64,000 nt of DNA. Source: Ancylobacter vacuolatus. GTDB lineage: Bacteria; Pseudomonadota; Alphaproteobacteria; Rhizobiales; Xanthobacteraceae. Location: the NCBI RefSeq assembly GCF_030813595.1, contig NZ_JAUSUH010000002.1:620001-684000 (forward strand). Reading direction: 5' to 3'. The position numbers and the translations under genes are program-made. The notes beneath the pieces were generated by a model. It searched no databases, was not told the origin of the DNA, and saw only the letters and a program-made list of their open reading frames with translations. Positions 26,237 to 35,428 of the stretch are shown in pieces (position 1 is the stretch's first letter; each line of letters begins with the position of its first letter).

Positions 26237-26252
26237 GCCTGACGCCCCCGGC

Positions 26253-26290
26253 GCCATCCCGGCTCTCACGGCGCCCCTCCGGGATGGCGC
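26253..26290. repeat. Long palindrome after the phn-type trio
   Basis: CGCCATCCCGG (26253-26263) is perfectly complementary to CCGGGATGGCG (26280-26290), loop 16 nt. The ATCCCGG/CCGGGAT core is shared with the dispersed repeats. No T-run follows, so it is a repeat or mRNA 3' hairpin rather than a classical terminator. Confidence 0.65.
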
Positions 26291-26355
26291 GGCGCCCCGC
26301 CCTTGCGCCGGTCCCGCTCCGCCGCTACGCCTTGGCCTTGGAGTAGGAGGACGCG

Positions 26356-27336
26356 ATGGCCGCAAGCGCACTGGATGTCGACGAGGTGCTCGCCCGCCGC
26401 CGGCTGCGGCGCAAGCTCGCTTTCTGGCGGGTCTTTGCGCTGCTGGTGGTGCTGCTCGGCGGGCTCGGCGCCTTTGCCTGGTGGAGCGATGGCGCGGTGC
26501 TGCCGCGTGCCTCGGCACATGTCGCCCGCGTCACCATTGGCGGCATCATCCGCAATGAGCGCGAGCGGATCGAGATGCTGGAAGCCATCGGCAAGTCCGG
26601 CGCCAAGGCGGTGATCCTTTCGATCGACAGCCCCGGCGGCACGGTGGTCGGTTCGGCCGCGCTCTATGACGCGCTGCGCCGGCTGGCGGAGAAGAAGCCC
26701 ATTGTCGCGGTGGTGAACGGCATGGCGGCGTCGGGTGCGTATATCGCGGCCATGGGGGCGGACCACATCGTCGCTCCGCGCAACGCGCTGGTCGGCTCGA
26801 TCGGCGTGCTGTTCCAGTTCCCCAACTTCGCCGAGCTGATGAAGAATGTCGGCATCTCCTATGAGGAGATCAAGTCGAGCCCACTCAAGGCGGCCCCCAA
26901 CATGTTCGACCCGCCCACCGAGGACGCCCGCGCCGCGGTGCGCTCGCTGGTCGAGGACAGCTATGCCTGGTTCAAGGGGCTGGTGGCCGAACGCCGCCTG
27001 CTGGAGGGCGACAAGCTGGCCCTCGCCGCCGACGGCCGGGTGTTCACCGGCCACCAGGCCCTGCCGCTGCGCCTCATCGACGAGATCGGCGACGAGCGCA
27101 CCGGCCGCGACTGGCTGGAGCGCGAGCGGGGCATCGATAAGGATCTTCCCGTACGCGACTGGCATACCCGCCGCAGTGGCGACGAATTCGGCTGGCTGCA
27201 CGGTATTTCAATAAAGCTGATGTCGTTGATCGGGCTTGAAGATCTCGCCCGTATCGTGGCAGATGCGGCCGGTGGGGCCGCAGCGCAGGCCCGCCTTGAC
27301 GGTCTTCTGGCCCTCTGGCACCCTCGGGGAGGCTAG
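26356..27336 (+). CDS. sppA: Signal peptide peptidase SppA, S49 family
   Basis: 326-aa membrane-anchored serine protease degrading cleaved signal peptides. A single N-terminal helix (VFALLVVLLGGLGAFAWW) leads to a periplasmic domain. The Ser nucleophile is in VNGMAASGAYIAAMGAD and the Lys general base in EEIKSSPLKAAPNMF, with SIDSPGGTVVGS as oxyanion region. It is the short 36K type. ihfB follows 75 bp downstream; sppA-ihfB-lapA is a common Rhizobiales order. Confidence 0.93.
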   Translation: MAASALDVDEVLARRRLRRKLAFWRVFALLVVLLGGLGAFAWWSDGAVLPRASAHVARVTIGGIIRNERERIEMLEAIGKSGAKAVILSIDSPGGTVVGSAALYDALRRLAEKKPIVAVVNGMAASGAYIAAMGADHIVAPRNALVGSIGVLFQFPNFAELMKNVGISYEEIKSSPLKAAPNMFDPPTEDARAAVRSLVEDSYAWFKGLVAERRLLEGDKLALAADGRVFTGHQALPLRLIDEIGDERTGRDWLERERGIDKDLPVRDWHTRRSGDEFGWLHGISIKLMSLIGLEDLARIVADAAGGAAAQARLDGLLALWHPRGG

Positions 27337-27411
27337 ACGGGGCCAAGAGCTTCCAAAATATCAATTTTTTGGAGTACCGACGAGCCGAACAAAAAAGGGG
27401 CCGGGGCGTCG

Positions 27412-27705
27412 ATGATCAAGTCCGAACTTGTGCAGCGGATCGCTGAAGCAAATCCGCATCTCTATCAGCGCGATGTCGAAAACATCGTGAATGCGATTCT
27501 CGATGAAATTGTCGCCGCACTGGCGCGCGGCGATCGTGTCGAACTGCGTGGCTTCGGCGCCTTCTCGGTGAAGGCCCGCCCCGCGCGCACCGGCCGCAAC
27601 CCGCGCACCGGCGCGCATGTGGATGTCGACGGCAAGGCCGTGCCCTATTTCAAGACGGGCAAGGAAATGCGCGAACGCCTCAATGATGGCGTCGACCTGG
27701 AATAG
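27412..27705 (+). CDS. ihfB: Integration host factor subunit beta
   Basis: 97-aa DNA-bending nucleoid protein, partner of IhfA. The DNA-binding arm is [20 protein letters not shown], with the conserved Pro that intercalates; [17 protein letters not shown] opens the dimerisation domain. ATG 27412 gives the expected length (94-100 aa). The next gene is lapA, 32 bp away. Confidence 0.96.
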   Translation: MIKSELVQRIAEANPHLYQRDVENIVNAILDEIVAALARGDRVELRGFGAFSVKARPARTGRNPRTGAHVDVDGKAVPYFKTGKEMRERLNDGVDLE

Positions 27706-27737
27706 GTCTGCTGGAATAGGCTGCCGAGGGAGAATTC

Positions 27738-28085
27738 GTGCTGCGTCGTCTTCTGCTGATCCTCATCGTCCTGCCGGTCTCGGTAGGGCTTGTCATGCTC
27801 GCCGTGGCCAATCGCCATCCGGTGTCGCTGGTCATCGACCCGCTGACGGGGCCGGGGGGCTGGTCGCTTGAGGTGCCGCTGTTCCTCATCGTCTTCGCGG
27901 CGATGATCCTCGGCGTCGTGCTGGGTGGGGTCGCGGCCTGGCTAAGCCAGGGTCGCCACCGCCGGGCCGCCCGCAGTTCCGCGCGCGAGGCCCGTTCCGC
28001 CCATGCCGAGGTGGAGGCGCTGCGCGCCGCCAACCGCGAGCCGGCGGCGCGGCCGGTGATCACCCATCGCCGCGACGCGGCCTGA
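27738..28085 (+). CDS. LapA/DUF1049-domain membrane protein
   Basis: 115-aa small inner-membrane protein with two predicted helices (LLLILIVLPVSVGLVMLAVAN and PLFLIVFAAMILGVVLGGVAAWL) and a basic cytoplasmic tail (AARSSAREARSAHAEVEALRAANRE). The DUF1049 fold resembles E. coli LapA (YciS), which regulates LPS assembly with LapB; here only the family is seen. The GTG at 27738 is preceded by GAGGGAG (27726-27732). In many Rhizobiales it precedes trpF; here an OCD gene and sulfate transporter intervene. Confidence 0.85.
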   Translation: MLRRLLLILIVLPVSVGLVMLAVANRHPVSLVIDPLTGPGGWSLEVPLFLIVFAAMILGVVLGGVAAWLSQGRHRRAARSSAREARSAHAEVEALRAANREPAARPVITHRRDAA

Positions 28086-28097
28086 TCGGACACAGCC

Positions 28098-29057
28098 ATG
28101 AGTGATCTTCGTTTCGTCTCGTCCGGCGAGATCGCCGCGCTGTTGTCCTTTCCCGCGCTGATCGACGCCATCGAGGCGGCCTTTCGGCGCTCGATCACCG
28201 TGCCGGTGCGCCATCATCACACAATAGCGCGCCCAGACGGCGACGCGACGGCGCTGCTGATGCCGGCCTGGACCAGCGCGGGCACCGAGGACGACGTCTA
28301 CGGCACCAAGCTGGTGACGGTGTTTCCCGGCAATGCCGCCCGCGGCATCGAGAGCATCACTGGGCTCTACATCCTTAATTCCGGCGCCACCGGCCAGCCG
28401 CTGGCAGTGATGGACGCCCGCGCCCTCACCGTCTGGCGCACCGCCGCCGCTTCCGCGCTCGCCGCCCGCTACCTCGCCCGCGAGGATGCCAGCCGGTTGG
28501 CGCTGATCGGGGCCGGGGCGCTGGCCCCCTATCTCGCCCGCGCCCATGCCAGCGTGCGGCCGATCCGCTCCATCGCGGTGTGGAACCGCACGCTCGCCAA
28601 GGCCGAGGCACTGGCGGAGATCCTGCGCAGCGAGGGCTTCGACGCGAGCGCCGAGGCCGATCGTGGCGCCGCCATTGCGGGGGCCGACATCGTCACCTCC
28701 GCCACGCTCTCGCCGCAGCCGCTCGTCGAGGGGCGCTACCTCGAACCCGGCCAGCATGTGGACCTCGTCGGCGGCTTCACGCCGATCATGCGCGAGGCCG
28801 ATGACGAGGCGATCCGTCGCTCGCGCGTTTATGTCGACACCCGCGCCGGTGCCGGCAAGGAAGCGGGCGACATCGTCATCCCGCTCGCCAGCGGCGTATT
28901 GACGGCGGACGCCATACAGGGCGACCTGTTCGAGCTGACCGCCGGCACCGCGAAGGGGCGCGGCAGCGCGGACGAGATCACCCTGTTCAAGTCGGTCGGC
29001 ACCGCGATTGAAGACCTCGCCGCCGCCGAGCTGGTGTGGAAGGCGCTGAAGGGCTGA
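28098..29057 (+). CDS. Ornithine cyclodeaminase / mu-crystallin family protein
   Basis: 319-aa NAD(P)-dependent enzyme of the OCD/mu-crystallin fold. The nucleotide-binding motif GAGALAPYLARAHASVR lies near residue 139 and conserved DARALTVWRTAAASALAARYLA precedes it. Family members include ornithine cyclodeaminase and imine (pyrroline/piperideine-2-carboxylate) reductases, so the substrate is open. It starts 12 bp after lapA and converges on the cysW gene. Confidence 0.86.
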   Translation: MSDLRFVSSGEIAALLSFPALIDAIEAAFRRSITVPVRHHHTIARPDGDATALLMPAWTSAGTEDDVYGTKLVTVFPGNAARGIESITGLYILNSGATGQPLAVMDARALTVWRTAAASALAARYLAREDASRLALIGAGALAPYLARAHASVRPIRSIAVWNRTLAKAEALAEILRSEGFDASAEADRGAAIAGADIVTSATLSPQPLVEGRYLEPGQHVDLVGGFTPIMREADDEAIRRSRVYVDTRAGAGKEAGDIVIPLASGVLTADAIQGDLFELTAGTAKGRGSADEITLFKSVGTAIEDLAAAELVWKALKG

Positions 29058-29203
29058 CGGGCCGGAGCCCATCGGCGGCCTGCGGCCTTCGAGGCCCGGC
29101 CAGGGGCCGGGCACCTCAGGATGAAGAACCGCCTGTTTTTGGATAGAGCCTCGTCATGCTGAGGCACCGCCTGCAAGGCCTCGAAGCACGCCGGGCGGCG
29201 CGC

Positions 29204-30091
29204 TCAATGTCCCGGCTTGCCCTGCGCCTTCACCCGCGCCGCGTCGAGCCGCTCGATGATCGCCTTGGCCACCAGCGTGACCAGCGCCACGAGGGTCAGC
29301 AGCGTTGCCACCGCGAAGGCGGCCACTGCATTGTTGTCCTGGTAGAGCAGCTCGATTTGCAGCGGCAGCGTGTTGGTCTGGCCGCGAATATTGCCCGCCA
29401 CCACCGAGACGGCGCCGAACTCGCCCATCACCCGCGCATTGCACAGCGCCGCGCCATAGAGCAGGGCGAAGCGCACATTGGGCAGGGTGACGAGACGCAA
29501 TATGCGCCAGCCCCCCGCCCCCAGCGTCACCGCCGCCTCCTCTTCCTCCGACCCTTGAGCGATCATCAGGGGGATCAGCTCGCGCGCCACGAAGGGAGCG
29601 GTGACGAACAGGCTGGCGAGGATGATGGCCGGCACGGCGAACATGATCTTGATGTCGTGTTCGGCCAGCCAGGGTCCGAGCAGCCCCTGCGCGCCATAAA
29701 CGAAGAGATAGGCGACGCCGGCGATGATCGGCGAGATTGAGAAGGGCAGCTCGACCAGCGCCACCAGCAAATTGCGGCCGGTGAAGCGGAACTTGGCGAT
29801 GCACCAGGCGGCGGCGATGCCGAAGCCGACATTGATCGGCACCACGATCAGCGCGGTGAACAGGGTGAGACCGATGGCATATTGCGTGTCCGGCGCGGCG
29901 AAGGAGGCGGCATAGGCGCCCATGCCGTGCCGGAACGCCTCGGCGAAGATCGCCAGCAGCGGTGCCACCAGCACCAGCGCGGTGACGAGCAGCACGGTGC
30001 CGATCAGCAGGAAACGCGCCAGCGGGCCATCGCCGACGCGGATGCGGCGGGGCGGATGAGCGTTGGCGGGAGGAAGCGGTTCGCGGGCCAT
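29204..30091 (-). CDS. cysW: Sulfate ABC transporter permease CysW
   Basis: 295-aa inner-membrane subunit of the sulfate/thiosulfate importer, with about six helices. The cytoplasmic coupling loop is EEEAAVTLGAGGWRILRLVTLPNVRFA (the EAA motif with G at +9). An N-terminal Pro-rich cytosolic segment precedes the first helix. It follows cysT by 4 bp. No cysA ATPase gene follows, unlike the usual sbp-cysT-cysW-cysA order; the downstream neighbour is the convergent OCD gene. Confidence 0.92.
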   Translation of the reverse strand: MAREPLPPANAHPPRRIRVGDGPLARFLLIGTVLLVTALVLVAPLLAIFAEAFRHGMGAYAASFAAPDTQYAIGLTLFTALIVVPINVGFGIAAAWCIAKFRFTGRNLLVALVELPFSISPIIAGVAYLFVYGAQGLLGPWLAEHDIKIMFAVPAIILASLFVTAPFVARELIPLMIAQGSEEEEAAVTLGAGGWRILRLVTLPNVRFALLYGAALCNARVMGEFGAVSVVAGNIRGQTNTLPLQIELLYQDNNAVAAFAVATLLTLVALVTLVAKAIIERLDAARVKAQGKPGH

Positions 30092-30095
30092 GGTG

Positions 30096-30917
30096 TCAGT
30101 CCCCCGTGCCGATGCGGCGCTGCTGCCAGAGCTGGATCATATTGACCAGGAACAGCATGACGAAGGCGAAGCCGAGCAGCGTCGCGGCAATGGCGGCGGC
30201 GGCCGGGTAGTCATATTCCTCGATGCGGATGAAGGTGAGCAGCGACACCACCTCGGTCTTCAGCGGCAGATTGCCGGCGATGAAGATGATGGCGCCGAAC
30301 TCGCCCAGCGAGCGGGCGAAGCCGAGCGAGGCACCGGTGAGGAAGGCCGGCAGGATGGCGGGGAAGATGATGCGGGCGAAGATGCGCAGATCCGACGCGC
30401 CGAGCGTGGCGGCGGCTTCCTCGACATCGGCAGCAAGGTCCTCCAGCACCGGCTGCACGGTCCGCACCACGAAGGGAATGGAGGTGAAGGCCATGGCCAT
30501 GGCGATGCCGAGCGGAGTGTAGGCGACCTCGATGCCGATCTGCGCCAACGGCCCGCCGAACCAGCCATTCTTGGCGAACAGCGCCGAGAGGGCGAGGCCC
30601 GCCACGGCGGTGGGCAGGGCGAAGGGCACGTCGACCAGCGCGTCGAGATAGCGCTTGCCGGGGAACTCGTAGCGCACCAGTACCCAGGCCAGCGCCAGCC
30701 CGTAAATGCAGTTGAACAGCGTGGCCAGCGCCGCAGTGGACAGGGTGATGCGGAAGGCCGCCATGGTGCGCGCCCCGCTCATGATGGCGAGGTAGCGCTC
30801 CCAGCCGACATCCAGCGCCTGCCAGACCAGCGCGCCGAGCGGCAGCAGCACGATCAGGCTGAGATAGAGCACGGTGATGCCGAGCGAGAGCGGAAGGCCC
30901 GGTATGACGCGGTTCAA
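30096..30917 (-). CDS. cysT: Sulfate ABC transporter permease CysT
   Basis: 273-aa partner permease of CysW. The EAA loop VEEAAATLGASDLRIFARIIFPAILPAFLTG and the RSLGEFGAIIFIAGNLP segment are typical of CysT/CysU. TTG at 30917 is chosen because AAGGAG (30924-30929 on the minus strand) lies 6 nt upstream; an in-frame ATG at 31004 would add 29 unconserved residues from the intergenic repeat region. It is separated from sbp by 259 bp containing two palindromes. Confidence 0.92.
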   Translation of the reverse strand: MNRVIPGLPLSLGITVLYLSLIVLLPLGALVWQALDVGWERYLAIMSGARTMAAFRITLSTAALATLFNCIYGLALAWVLVRYEFPGKRYLDALVDVPFALPTAVAGLALSALFAKNGWFGGPLAQIGIEVAYTPLGIAMAMAFTSIPFVVRTVQPVLEDLAADVEEAAATLGASDLRIFARIIFPAILPAFLTGASLGFARSLGEFGAIIFIAGNLPLKTEVVSLLTFIRIEEYDYPAAAAIAATLLGFAFVMLFLVNMIQLWQQRRIGTGD

Positions 30918-31059
30918 CGGGCGGCTCCTTGCGTCTGGGCCCCCGTTCGCGAACGGGGAGCGGGAAAACTCCAGAACGGAGTTGGCCGGGACACGCCCGG
31001 CCATTGCCGCAATTCAACATGAATGTCCAGCGTGGACAGGCCTTCTGCCGCTTCCGGCA

Positions 31060-31100
31060 CGTCATCCCGGAATTGCCGTCAGGCAATATCCGGGATGACG
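31060..31100. repeat. Long hairpin between sbp and cysT
   Basis: CGTCATCCCGGA followed by ATTGCC pairs with GGCAAT and, after one bulged A, TCCGGGATGACG: an 18-bp stem with a 4-nt loop. It lies in the transcript between sbp and cysT. Similar hairpins after solute-binding-protein genes often favour higher binding-protein mRNA levels; the outer sequence matches the dispersed repeat family. Confidence 0.7.
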
Positions 31101-31123
31101 TCGACACTCATTCCCTTCGCGCG

Positions 31124-31154
31124 ATCCCGGCTCTGCGCTTCGCTTGGCCGGGAT
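31124..31154. repeat. Second palindrome between sbp and cysT
   Basis: ATCCCGGC (31124-31131) pairs with GCCGGGAT (31147-31154) around a 15-nt loop, followed by GAC. It is a shorter copy of the same repeat, 22 bp before the sbp stop. Confidence 0.55.
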
Positions 31155-31176
31155 GACAAGGGGGGTGCGCCGTCGC

Positions 31177-32208
31177 CTACTGCGCGACGAACAGCTCGTC
31201 GAGCTTGCCGCCGGAGGCGAAGTGGGTCTTCTGGGCGTTGGCCCAGCCGCCGAACACGTCCTCGACCTTGACGAGGCGGACGGGAGCGAACTTGGCCTTG
31301 AACTCTTCCGCCACCTTGGGGTCGACGACGCGGTTGTTGAGCTCGGCGGCGATCTTCTGGCCTTCCGGCGAATAGAGATAGGTCAGGTAGTCGGTGGCGA
31401 CCTGGCGCGAGCCGCGCTTGTCGACCACCTTGTCCACCACCGCGACCGGGAACTCGGCGAGCAGGCTCACCTCGGGCACCACGACCTGGAAGTTCTTGTC
31501 CTTATAGGCGTCCTTCACGCCGATCACCTCGGCCTCGAAGGTGATGAGCACGTCGCCCTGCTCGCGCTCGACGAAGGAGGTGGTGGCGCCGCGCCCGCCA
31601 GTGTCGAACACCACGACATTGGAGAGCAGCTTCTTGGCGAAGGCGTCAGCCTTGGCGACGTCGCCGTTGAACTTCTCCAGCGCGAAGGCATAGGCGGCGA
31701 GATAGGTGTAGCGGGCATTGCCCGAGGTCTTCGGGTTGGGGAACACCAGCTTCACGTCGTCGCGGACAAGATCGTCCCAGTTCTTCACGTTCTTCGGATT
31801 GCCCTCGCGCACGAGGAAGGCGGGGAACGAGTACCAGGGTGAGGAGCCGTTGGGCAGGCGGGTCTGCCAGTCCTTGGCCACATAGCCCTTGTCGGCGAGG
31901 AAGGTGATGTCGGTGATCTGGTTGAAGGTCACCACGTCGGCCTCAAGGCCCTCGACGATGGAGCGCGCCTGCTTGGAGGTGCCGGCATGGCTCTGGTTGA
32001 CCTTGATCTCCTTGCCGGTCTTCGCCTTGTAGGCCGGCTCGAACTGCTTGTTCTCAGCCTCGAACAACTCGCGGGCGACGTCATAGGAGGCGTTGAGGAT
32101 CTGGTTCGGCTCAGCGGCGCGGGCCTGCGGCGCGATGGCGGCGAAGGCGAGGGGCGCGAGCGCGGCGGCGAGGGCCGAGGTCAGGATCAGGCGGCGCGAG
32201 GGGCGCAT
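31177..32208 (-). CDS. sbp: Sulfate-binding periplasmic protein
   Basis: 343-aa solute-binding protein of the sulfate/thiosulfate importer. A signal peptide (RRLILTSALAAALAPLAFAAIAPQARA) precedes the mature AEPNQILNASYDVARELFEAENKQFEP, the typical Sbp/CysP start. VNQSHAGTSKQARSIVEGLEADVVTFNQ and FPNPKTSGNARYTYLAAYAF carry the ligand-binding residues. ATG 32208 is preferred over an upstream ATG at 32298. It is the first gene of the transporter operon; cysT and cysW follow after a long gap. Confidence 0.93.
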   Translation of the reverse strand: MRPSRRLILTSALAAALAPLAFAAIAPQARAAEPNQILNASYDVARELFEAENKQFEPAYKAKTGKEIKVNQSHAGTSKQARSIVEGLEADVVTFNQITDITFLADKGYVAKDWQTRLPNGSSPWYSFPAFLVREGNPKNVKNWDDLVRDDVKLVFPNPKTSGNARYTYLAAYAFALEKFNGDVAKADAFAKKLLSNVVVFDTGGRGATTSFVEREQGDVLITFEAEVIGVKDAYKDKNFQVVVPEVSLLAEFPVAVVDKVVDKRGSRQVATDYLTYLYSPEGQKIAAELNNRVVDPKVAEEFKAKFAPVRLVKVEDVFGGWANAQKTHFASGGKLDELFVAQ

Positions 32209-32262
32209 GGGCAGTCTCCACGGTCGGAACAGGGCGCGGCCGGGGTCGCGGCCAGCAAATAC

Positions 32263-32292
32263 ATCATAGAGTCGTGAATTTAATAATTTCAC
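32263..32292 (-). promoter_or_regulatory. sbp promoter with AT-rich inverted repeat
   Basis: On the minus strand TATGAT (-10, 32268-32263) lies 17 nt from TGAAAT, a poor -35 that overlaps the 19-bp imperfect palindrome GTGAA-N9-TTCAC (32274-32292). The A/T-rich patch is rare in this chromosome. This layout suits activation by a CysB/Cbl-like LysR regulator, but that is inferred. Confidence 0.45.
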
Positions 32293-32477
32293 AGTCAAAC
32301 GTGAGTAGCATGCGGGATGTCGTCACGGAAGGGGTAATTTCAACCCCGCTGCCCTGCCATTTCACATTCGCGGCAAGGATACCCCGCCAATGTCGGCGCC
32401 CTTCTGTCCCGCCGTCGGCGACACCCTCGCCTCAATGGCCGGTTCCGTGCTAGGTGGCTCTCTTCCAGGAGGCGTCC

Positions 32478-33227
32478 GTGTCGCTTGAGATCAAAATCTG
32501 CGGGCTCAGCACCGCCGAGACGCTGGAAGCGGCGCTCGGTGCGGGTGCGGACATGGTGGGCATGGTGTTCTTCGCCCCCTCGCCGCGCCATGTGGACTTC
32601 GCCACCGCCGCCGTCCTCGGTGCCCAGGCGCGCGGGCGGGCGCAGATTGTCGCGCTCACCGTCGATGCCGATGATGCCGCGCTCGCCGCCATTCTCGACG
32701 CGCTGCGTCCCGGCATGCTCCAGCTGCACGGCCGCGAGACCCCGGCGCGCGTCGCCGCCATCAAGGCGCGCTTCGGCCTGCCTGTGATGAAGGCGCTCGG
32801 TATCGCCGGCCGCGAGGACCTTGCCGCGCTGGCCGCCTATGAATCGGTGGCGGACCGGCTGCTGCTCGACGCCAAGCCGCCCCGGGGCGCCGTGCTGCCC
32901 GGTGGCAATGGCGTGACCTTCGACTGGAACCTTCTCGCCGGCCTTGACCTCGCCCGGCCCTTTATGCTGTCAGGCGGGCTCGACCCGGAAAACGTCGCGA
33001 ACGCGGTGCGGCTCATCCATCCGCCCGGTCTGGACGTATCCTCCGGTGTCGAACGTGGACCCGGCATCAAGGACCCGTCCCGCATCGAAGCCTTCCTGCG
33101 CGCCGCGCGGGCGGCCGAGGCGGAAGGTGGGGCCCGCCGGCCCTCGGGCGACACACCCGCCGGCGCCACCGCCATCGGCGCCAAGCCGACGCCGCCTTCA
33201 CCTGCCAGAGAGACGAGCCCGTCGTGA
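32478..33227 (+). CDS. trpF: Phosphoribosylanthranilate isomerase
   Basis: Third step of tryptophan synthesis. The 249-aa TIM-barrel product has [15 protein letters not shown] (catalytic Cys), [23 protein letters not shown] (catalytic Asp) and [18 protein letters not shown]. The last ~35 residues are Pro/Ala/Gly-rich and lie beyond the normal barrel. GTG 32478 has AGGAGG at 32467-32472. The stop overlaps the trpB GTG by 4 bp. First gene of trpFBA. Confidence 0.95.
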   Translation: MSLEIKICGLSTAETLEAALGAGADMVGMVFFAPSPRHVDFATAAVLGAQARGRAQIVALTVDADDAALAAILDALRPGMLQLHGRETPARVAAIKARFGLPVMKALGIAGREDLAALAAYESVADRLLLDAKPPRGAVLPGGNGVTFDWNLLAGLDLARPFMLSGGLDPENVANAVRLIHPPGLDVSSGVERGPGIKDPSRIEAFLRAARAAEAEGGARRPSGDTPAGATAIGAKPTPPSPARETSPS

Positions 33228-34456
33228 ACGCTCCCAACTCCTTCCGCACCGGCCCCGACGACAACGGGCATTTCGGCCTCTTCGGCGGTCGTTTCGTTGC
33301 CGAAACGCTCATGCCGCTGATCCTCGATCTGGAGACGGCCTATAATGAGGCCAAGGCCGATCCCGCCTACAAGGCGGAGATGGATGCCGGGCTGAAGCAC
33401 TATGTCGGCCGCCCCAGCCCGCTCTATTACGCCGAGCGCCTGACCGAGTATCTGCGCGCCGGCGCAGCTCCGGGTATGGGCGCCAAGATCTATTTCAAGC
33501 GCGAGGAGCTGAACCACACCGGCTCGCACAAGGTGAACAACGTCCTTGGCCAGATCCTGCTCGCCCGCCGCATGGGCAAGAAGCGGATCATCGCCGAGAC
33601 GGGCGCGGGCCAGCACGGTGTCGCCACCGCCACGCTGTGCGCCCGCTACGGCCTCGAATGCGTCGTCTATATGGGCGCCGTCGACGTCGCCCGGCAGGCA
33701 CCGAACGTTTTTCGCATGAAGATGCTCGGCGCCAGCGTGGTGCCGGTGCAGTCCGGCTCGAAGACGCTTAAGGACGCGATGAACGAGGCGCTGCGCGACT
33801 GGGTGACCAATGTCAGCGACACCTTCTACTGCATCGGCACGGTAGCCGGCCCGCATCCCTACCCGGCGATGGTCCGTGACTTCCAGAGCATCATCGGCAC
33901 CGAGACCCGCGAGCAGATGCTGGAGATGGAAGGCCGCCTGCCGGACAGCCTGATCGCCTGCATCGGCGGCGGCTCCAACGCCATGGGCCTGTTCCACCCC
34001 TTCCTCGACGACCCGAGCGTGCAGATCTTCGGCGTCGAGGCCGCCGGCCACGGCATTCCCTCAGGCCAGCACGCCGCCTCGCTCACCGGCGGGCGCCCCG
34101 GCGTGCTGCACGGCAACCGCACCTATCTTCTGATGGACGGCGACGGCCAGATCGCCGAGGCGCATTCGATCTCCGCCGGCCTCGACTATCCCGGCATCGG
34201 CCCGGAACATTCGTGGCTGCACGACACCGGCCGCGCCACCTATATCTCCGCCACCGATGACGAGGCGCTGGCCGCCTTCCAGCTGGTGGCGAAGCTTGAG
34301 GGCATCATTCCGGCGCTGGAGCCGGCGCATGCGCTGGCCAAGGTCGCCGATCTCGCCCCGACCCTGCCGGAAGACCATCTGATGGTGGTCAACCTCTCCG
34401 GCCGTGGCGACAAGGACATCCCGCAGGTGGCGGACATTCTGGGAACGAGCCTATGA
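33224..34456 (+). CDS. trpB: Tryptophan synthase beta chain
   Basis: PLP enzyme joining indole and serine. The 410-aa product has the PLP-lysine motif [15 protein letters not shown], the phosphate loop [15 protein letters not shown] and the [13 protein letters not shown] catalytic Glu region. GTG 33224 lies inside the trpF stop; its own stop overlaps the trpA ATG by 4 bp. Length matches the family (~400). Confidence 0.97.
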   Translation: MNAPNSFRTGPDDNGHFGLFGGRFVAETLMPLILDLETAYNEAKADPAYKAEMDAGLKHYVGRPSPLYYAERLTEYLRAGAAPGMGAKIYFKREELNHTGSHKVNNVLGQILLARRMGKKRIIAETGAGQHGVATATLCARYGLECVVYMGAVDVARQAPNVFRMKMLGASVVPVQSGSKTLKDAMNEALRDWVTNVSDTFYCIGTVAGPHPYPAMVRDFQSIIGTETREQMLEMEGRLPDSLIACIGGGSNAMGLFHPFLDDPSVQIFGVEAAGHGIPSGQHAASLTGGRPGVLHGNRTYLLMDGDGQIAEAHSISAGLDYPGIGPEHSWLHDTGRATYISATDDEALAAFQLVAKLEGIIPALEPAHALAKVADLAPTLPEDHLMVVNLSGRGDKDIPQVADILGTSL

Positions 34457-35292
34457 GCACCCGCATCGAGACGCGCTTCCGCGCCTGCGCCGCCGAGGGG
34501 CGCGCCGCGCTCGTCACCTTCGTCACCGCCGGTGACCCCGATTTCGACACCTCGCTCGCCCTGCTGAAGGCCCTTCCGGCGGCGGGCGCCGACATCATCG
34601 AATTCGGCGTGCCCTTCACTGATCCGATGGCCGACGGCCCGGCGATCCAGGCGGCGGGGCTGCGCGCGCTGGCCGCAGGGCAGACGTTGGCCAAGACGCT
34701 CGCGATGGTGAAGACCTTCCGCGCCGGCGACGACACCACCCCCGTGGTGCTGATGGGCTATTACAACCCGGTCTATGTCTATGGCGTCGAGCGGTTCCTC
34801 GCCGACGCCAAGGCGGCCGGCGTCGACGGCCTCGTGGTGGTCGACCTGCCGCCGGAAGAGGATAACGAGCTGTGCCTGCCGGCGCTGGCGGCCGGGCTCG
34901 ACTTCATCCGTCTCGCGACCCCGACCACCGACGACAAGCGCCTGCCAGCCGTGCTCAAGCATACGGCGGGCTTCGTCTACTACGTCTCCATCACCGGCAT
35001 AACAGGCATGGCGCAGGCCGATCCAACCGCCGTCGGCACGGCGGTGACGCGGATCAAGCGCCACACCGCGCTGCCCGTCGCCGTCGGCTTCGGGGTGAAG
35101 ACGCCCGAGAGCGCCGCCGCCATCGCCGCCAATGCCGATGGCGTGGTGGTCGGCTCGGCGCTGATCGACGCGCTGCGCGCCACGCTCGACAGCGAGGACC
35201 GCGCGACGCCGGCGACGCTTCCCGCCGTCACCGACCTCGTCAGCAGGCTGGCCGAGGCGGTGCGCGGCGTGCGCCGCCAGGCGGCGGAATAG
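34453..35292 (+). CDS. trpA: Tryptophan synthase alpha chain
   Basis: Retro-aldol cleavage of indoleglycerol phosphate. The 279-aa TIM barrel has the catalytic Glu in [19 protein letters not shown] and the catalytic Asp in [23 protein letters not shown] and [10 protein letters not shown] form the phosphate-binding region. It overlaps trpB by 4 bp. accD follows after 136 bp, the standard alphaproteobacterial order. Confidence 0.97.
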   Translation: MSTRIETRFRACAAEGRAALVTFVTAGDPDFDTSLALLKALPAAGADIIEFGVPFTDPMADGPAIQAAGLRALAAGQTLAKTLAMVKTFRAGDDTTPVVLMGYYNPVYVYGVERFLADAKAAGVDGLVVVDLPPEEDNELCLPALAAGLDFIRLATPTTDDKRLPAVLKHTAGFVYYVSITGITGMAQADPTAVGTAVTRIKRHTALPVAVGFGVKTPESAAAIAANADGVVVGSALIDALRATLDSEDRATPATLPAVTDLVSRLAEAVRGVRRQAAE

Positions 35293-35428
35293 GCCGGGGC
35301 GCACGCAAGGCGAGCGGCGGAATCGCTGTTGCGCCTTTTCATCGCCCTTCTGCGGCATTAGATGAGGGGCGGCCGGCGGCAGGAAAACCCTGTCGCGAGC
35401 CGCCGCGCCACCGTCCGGAGCCCGACCG

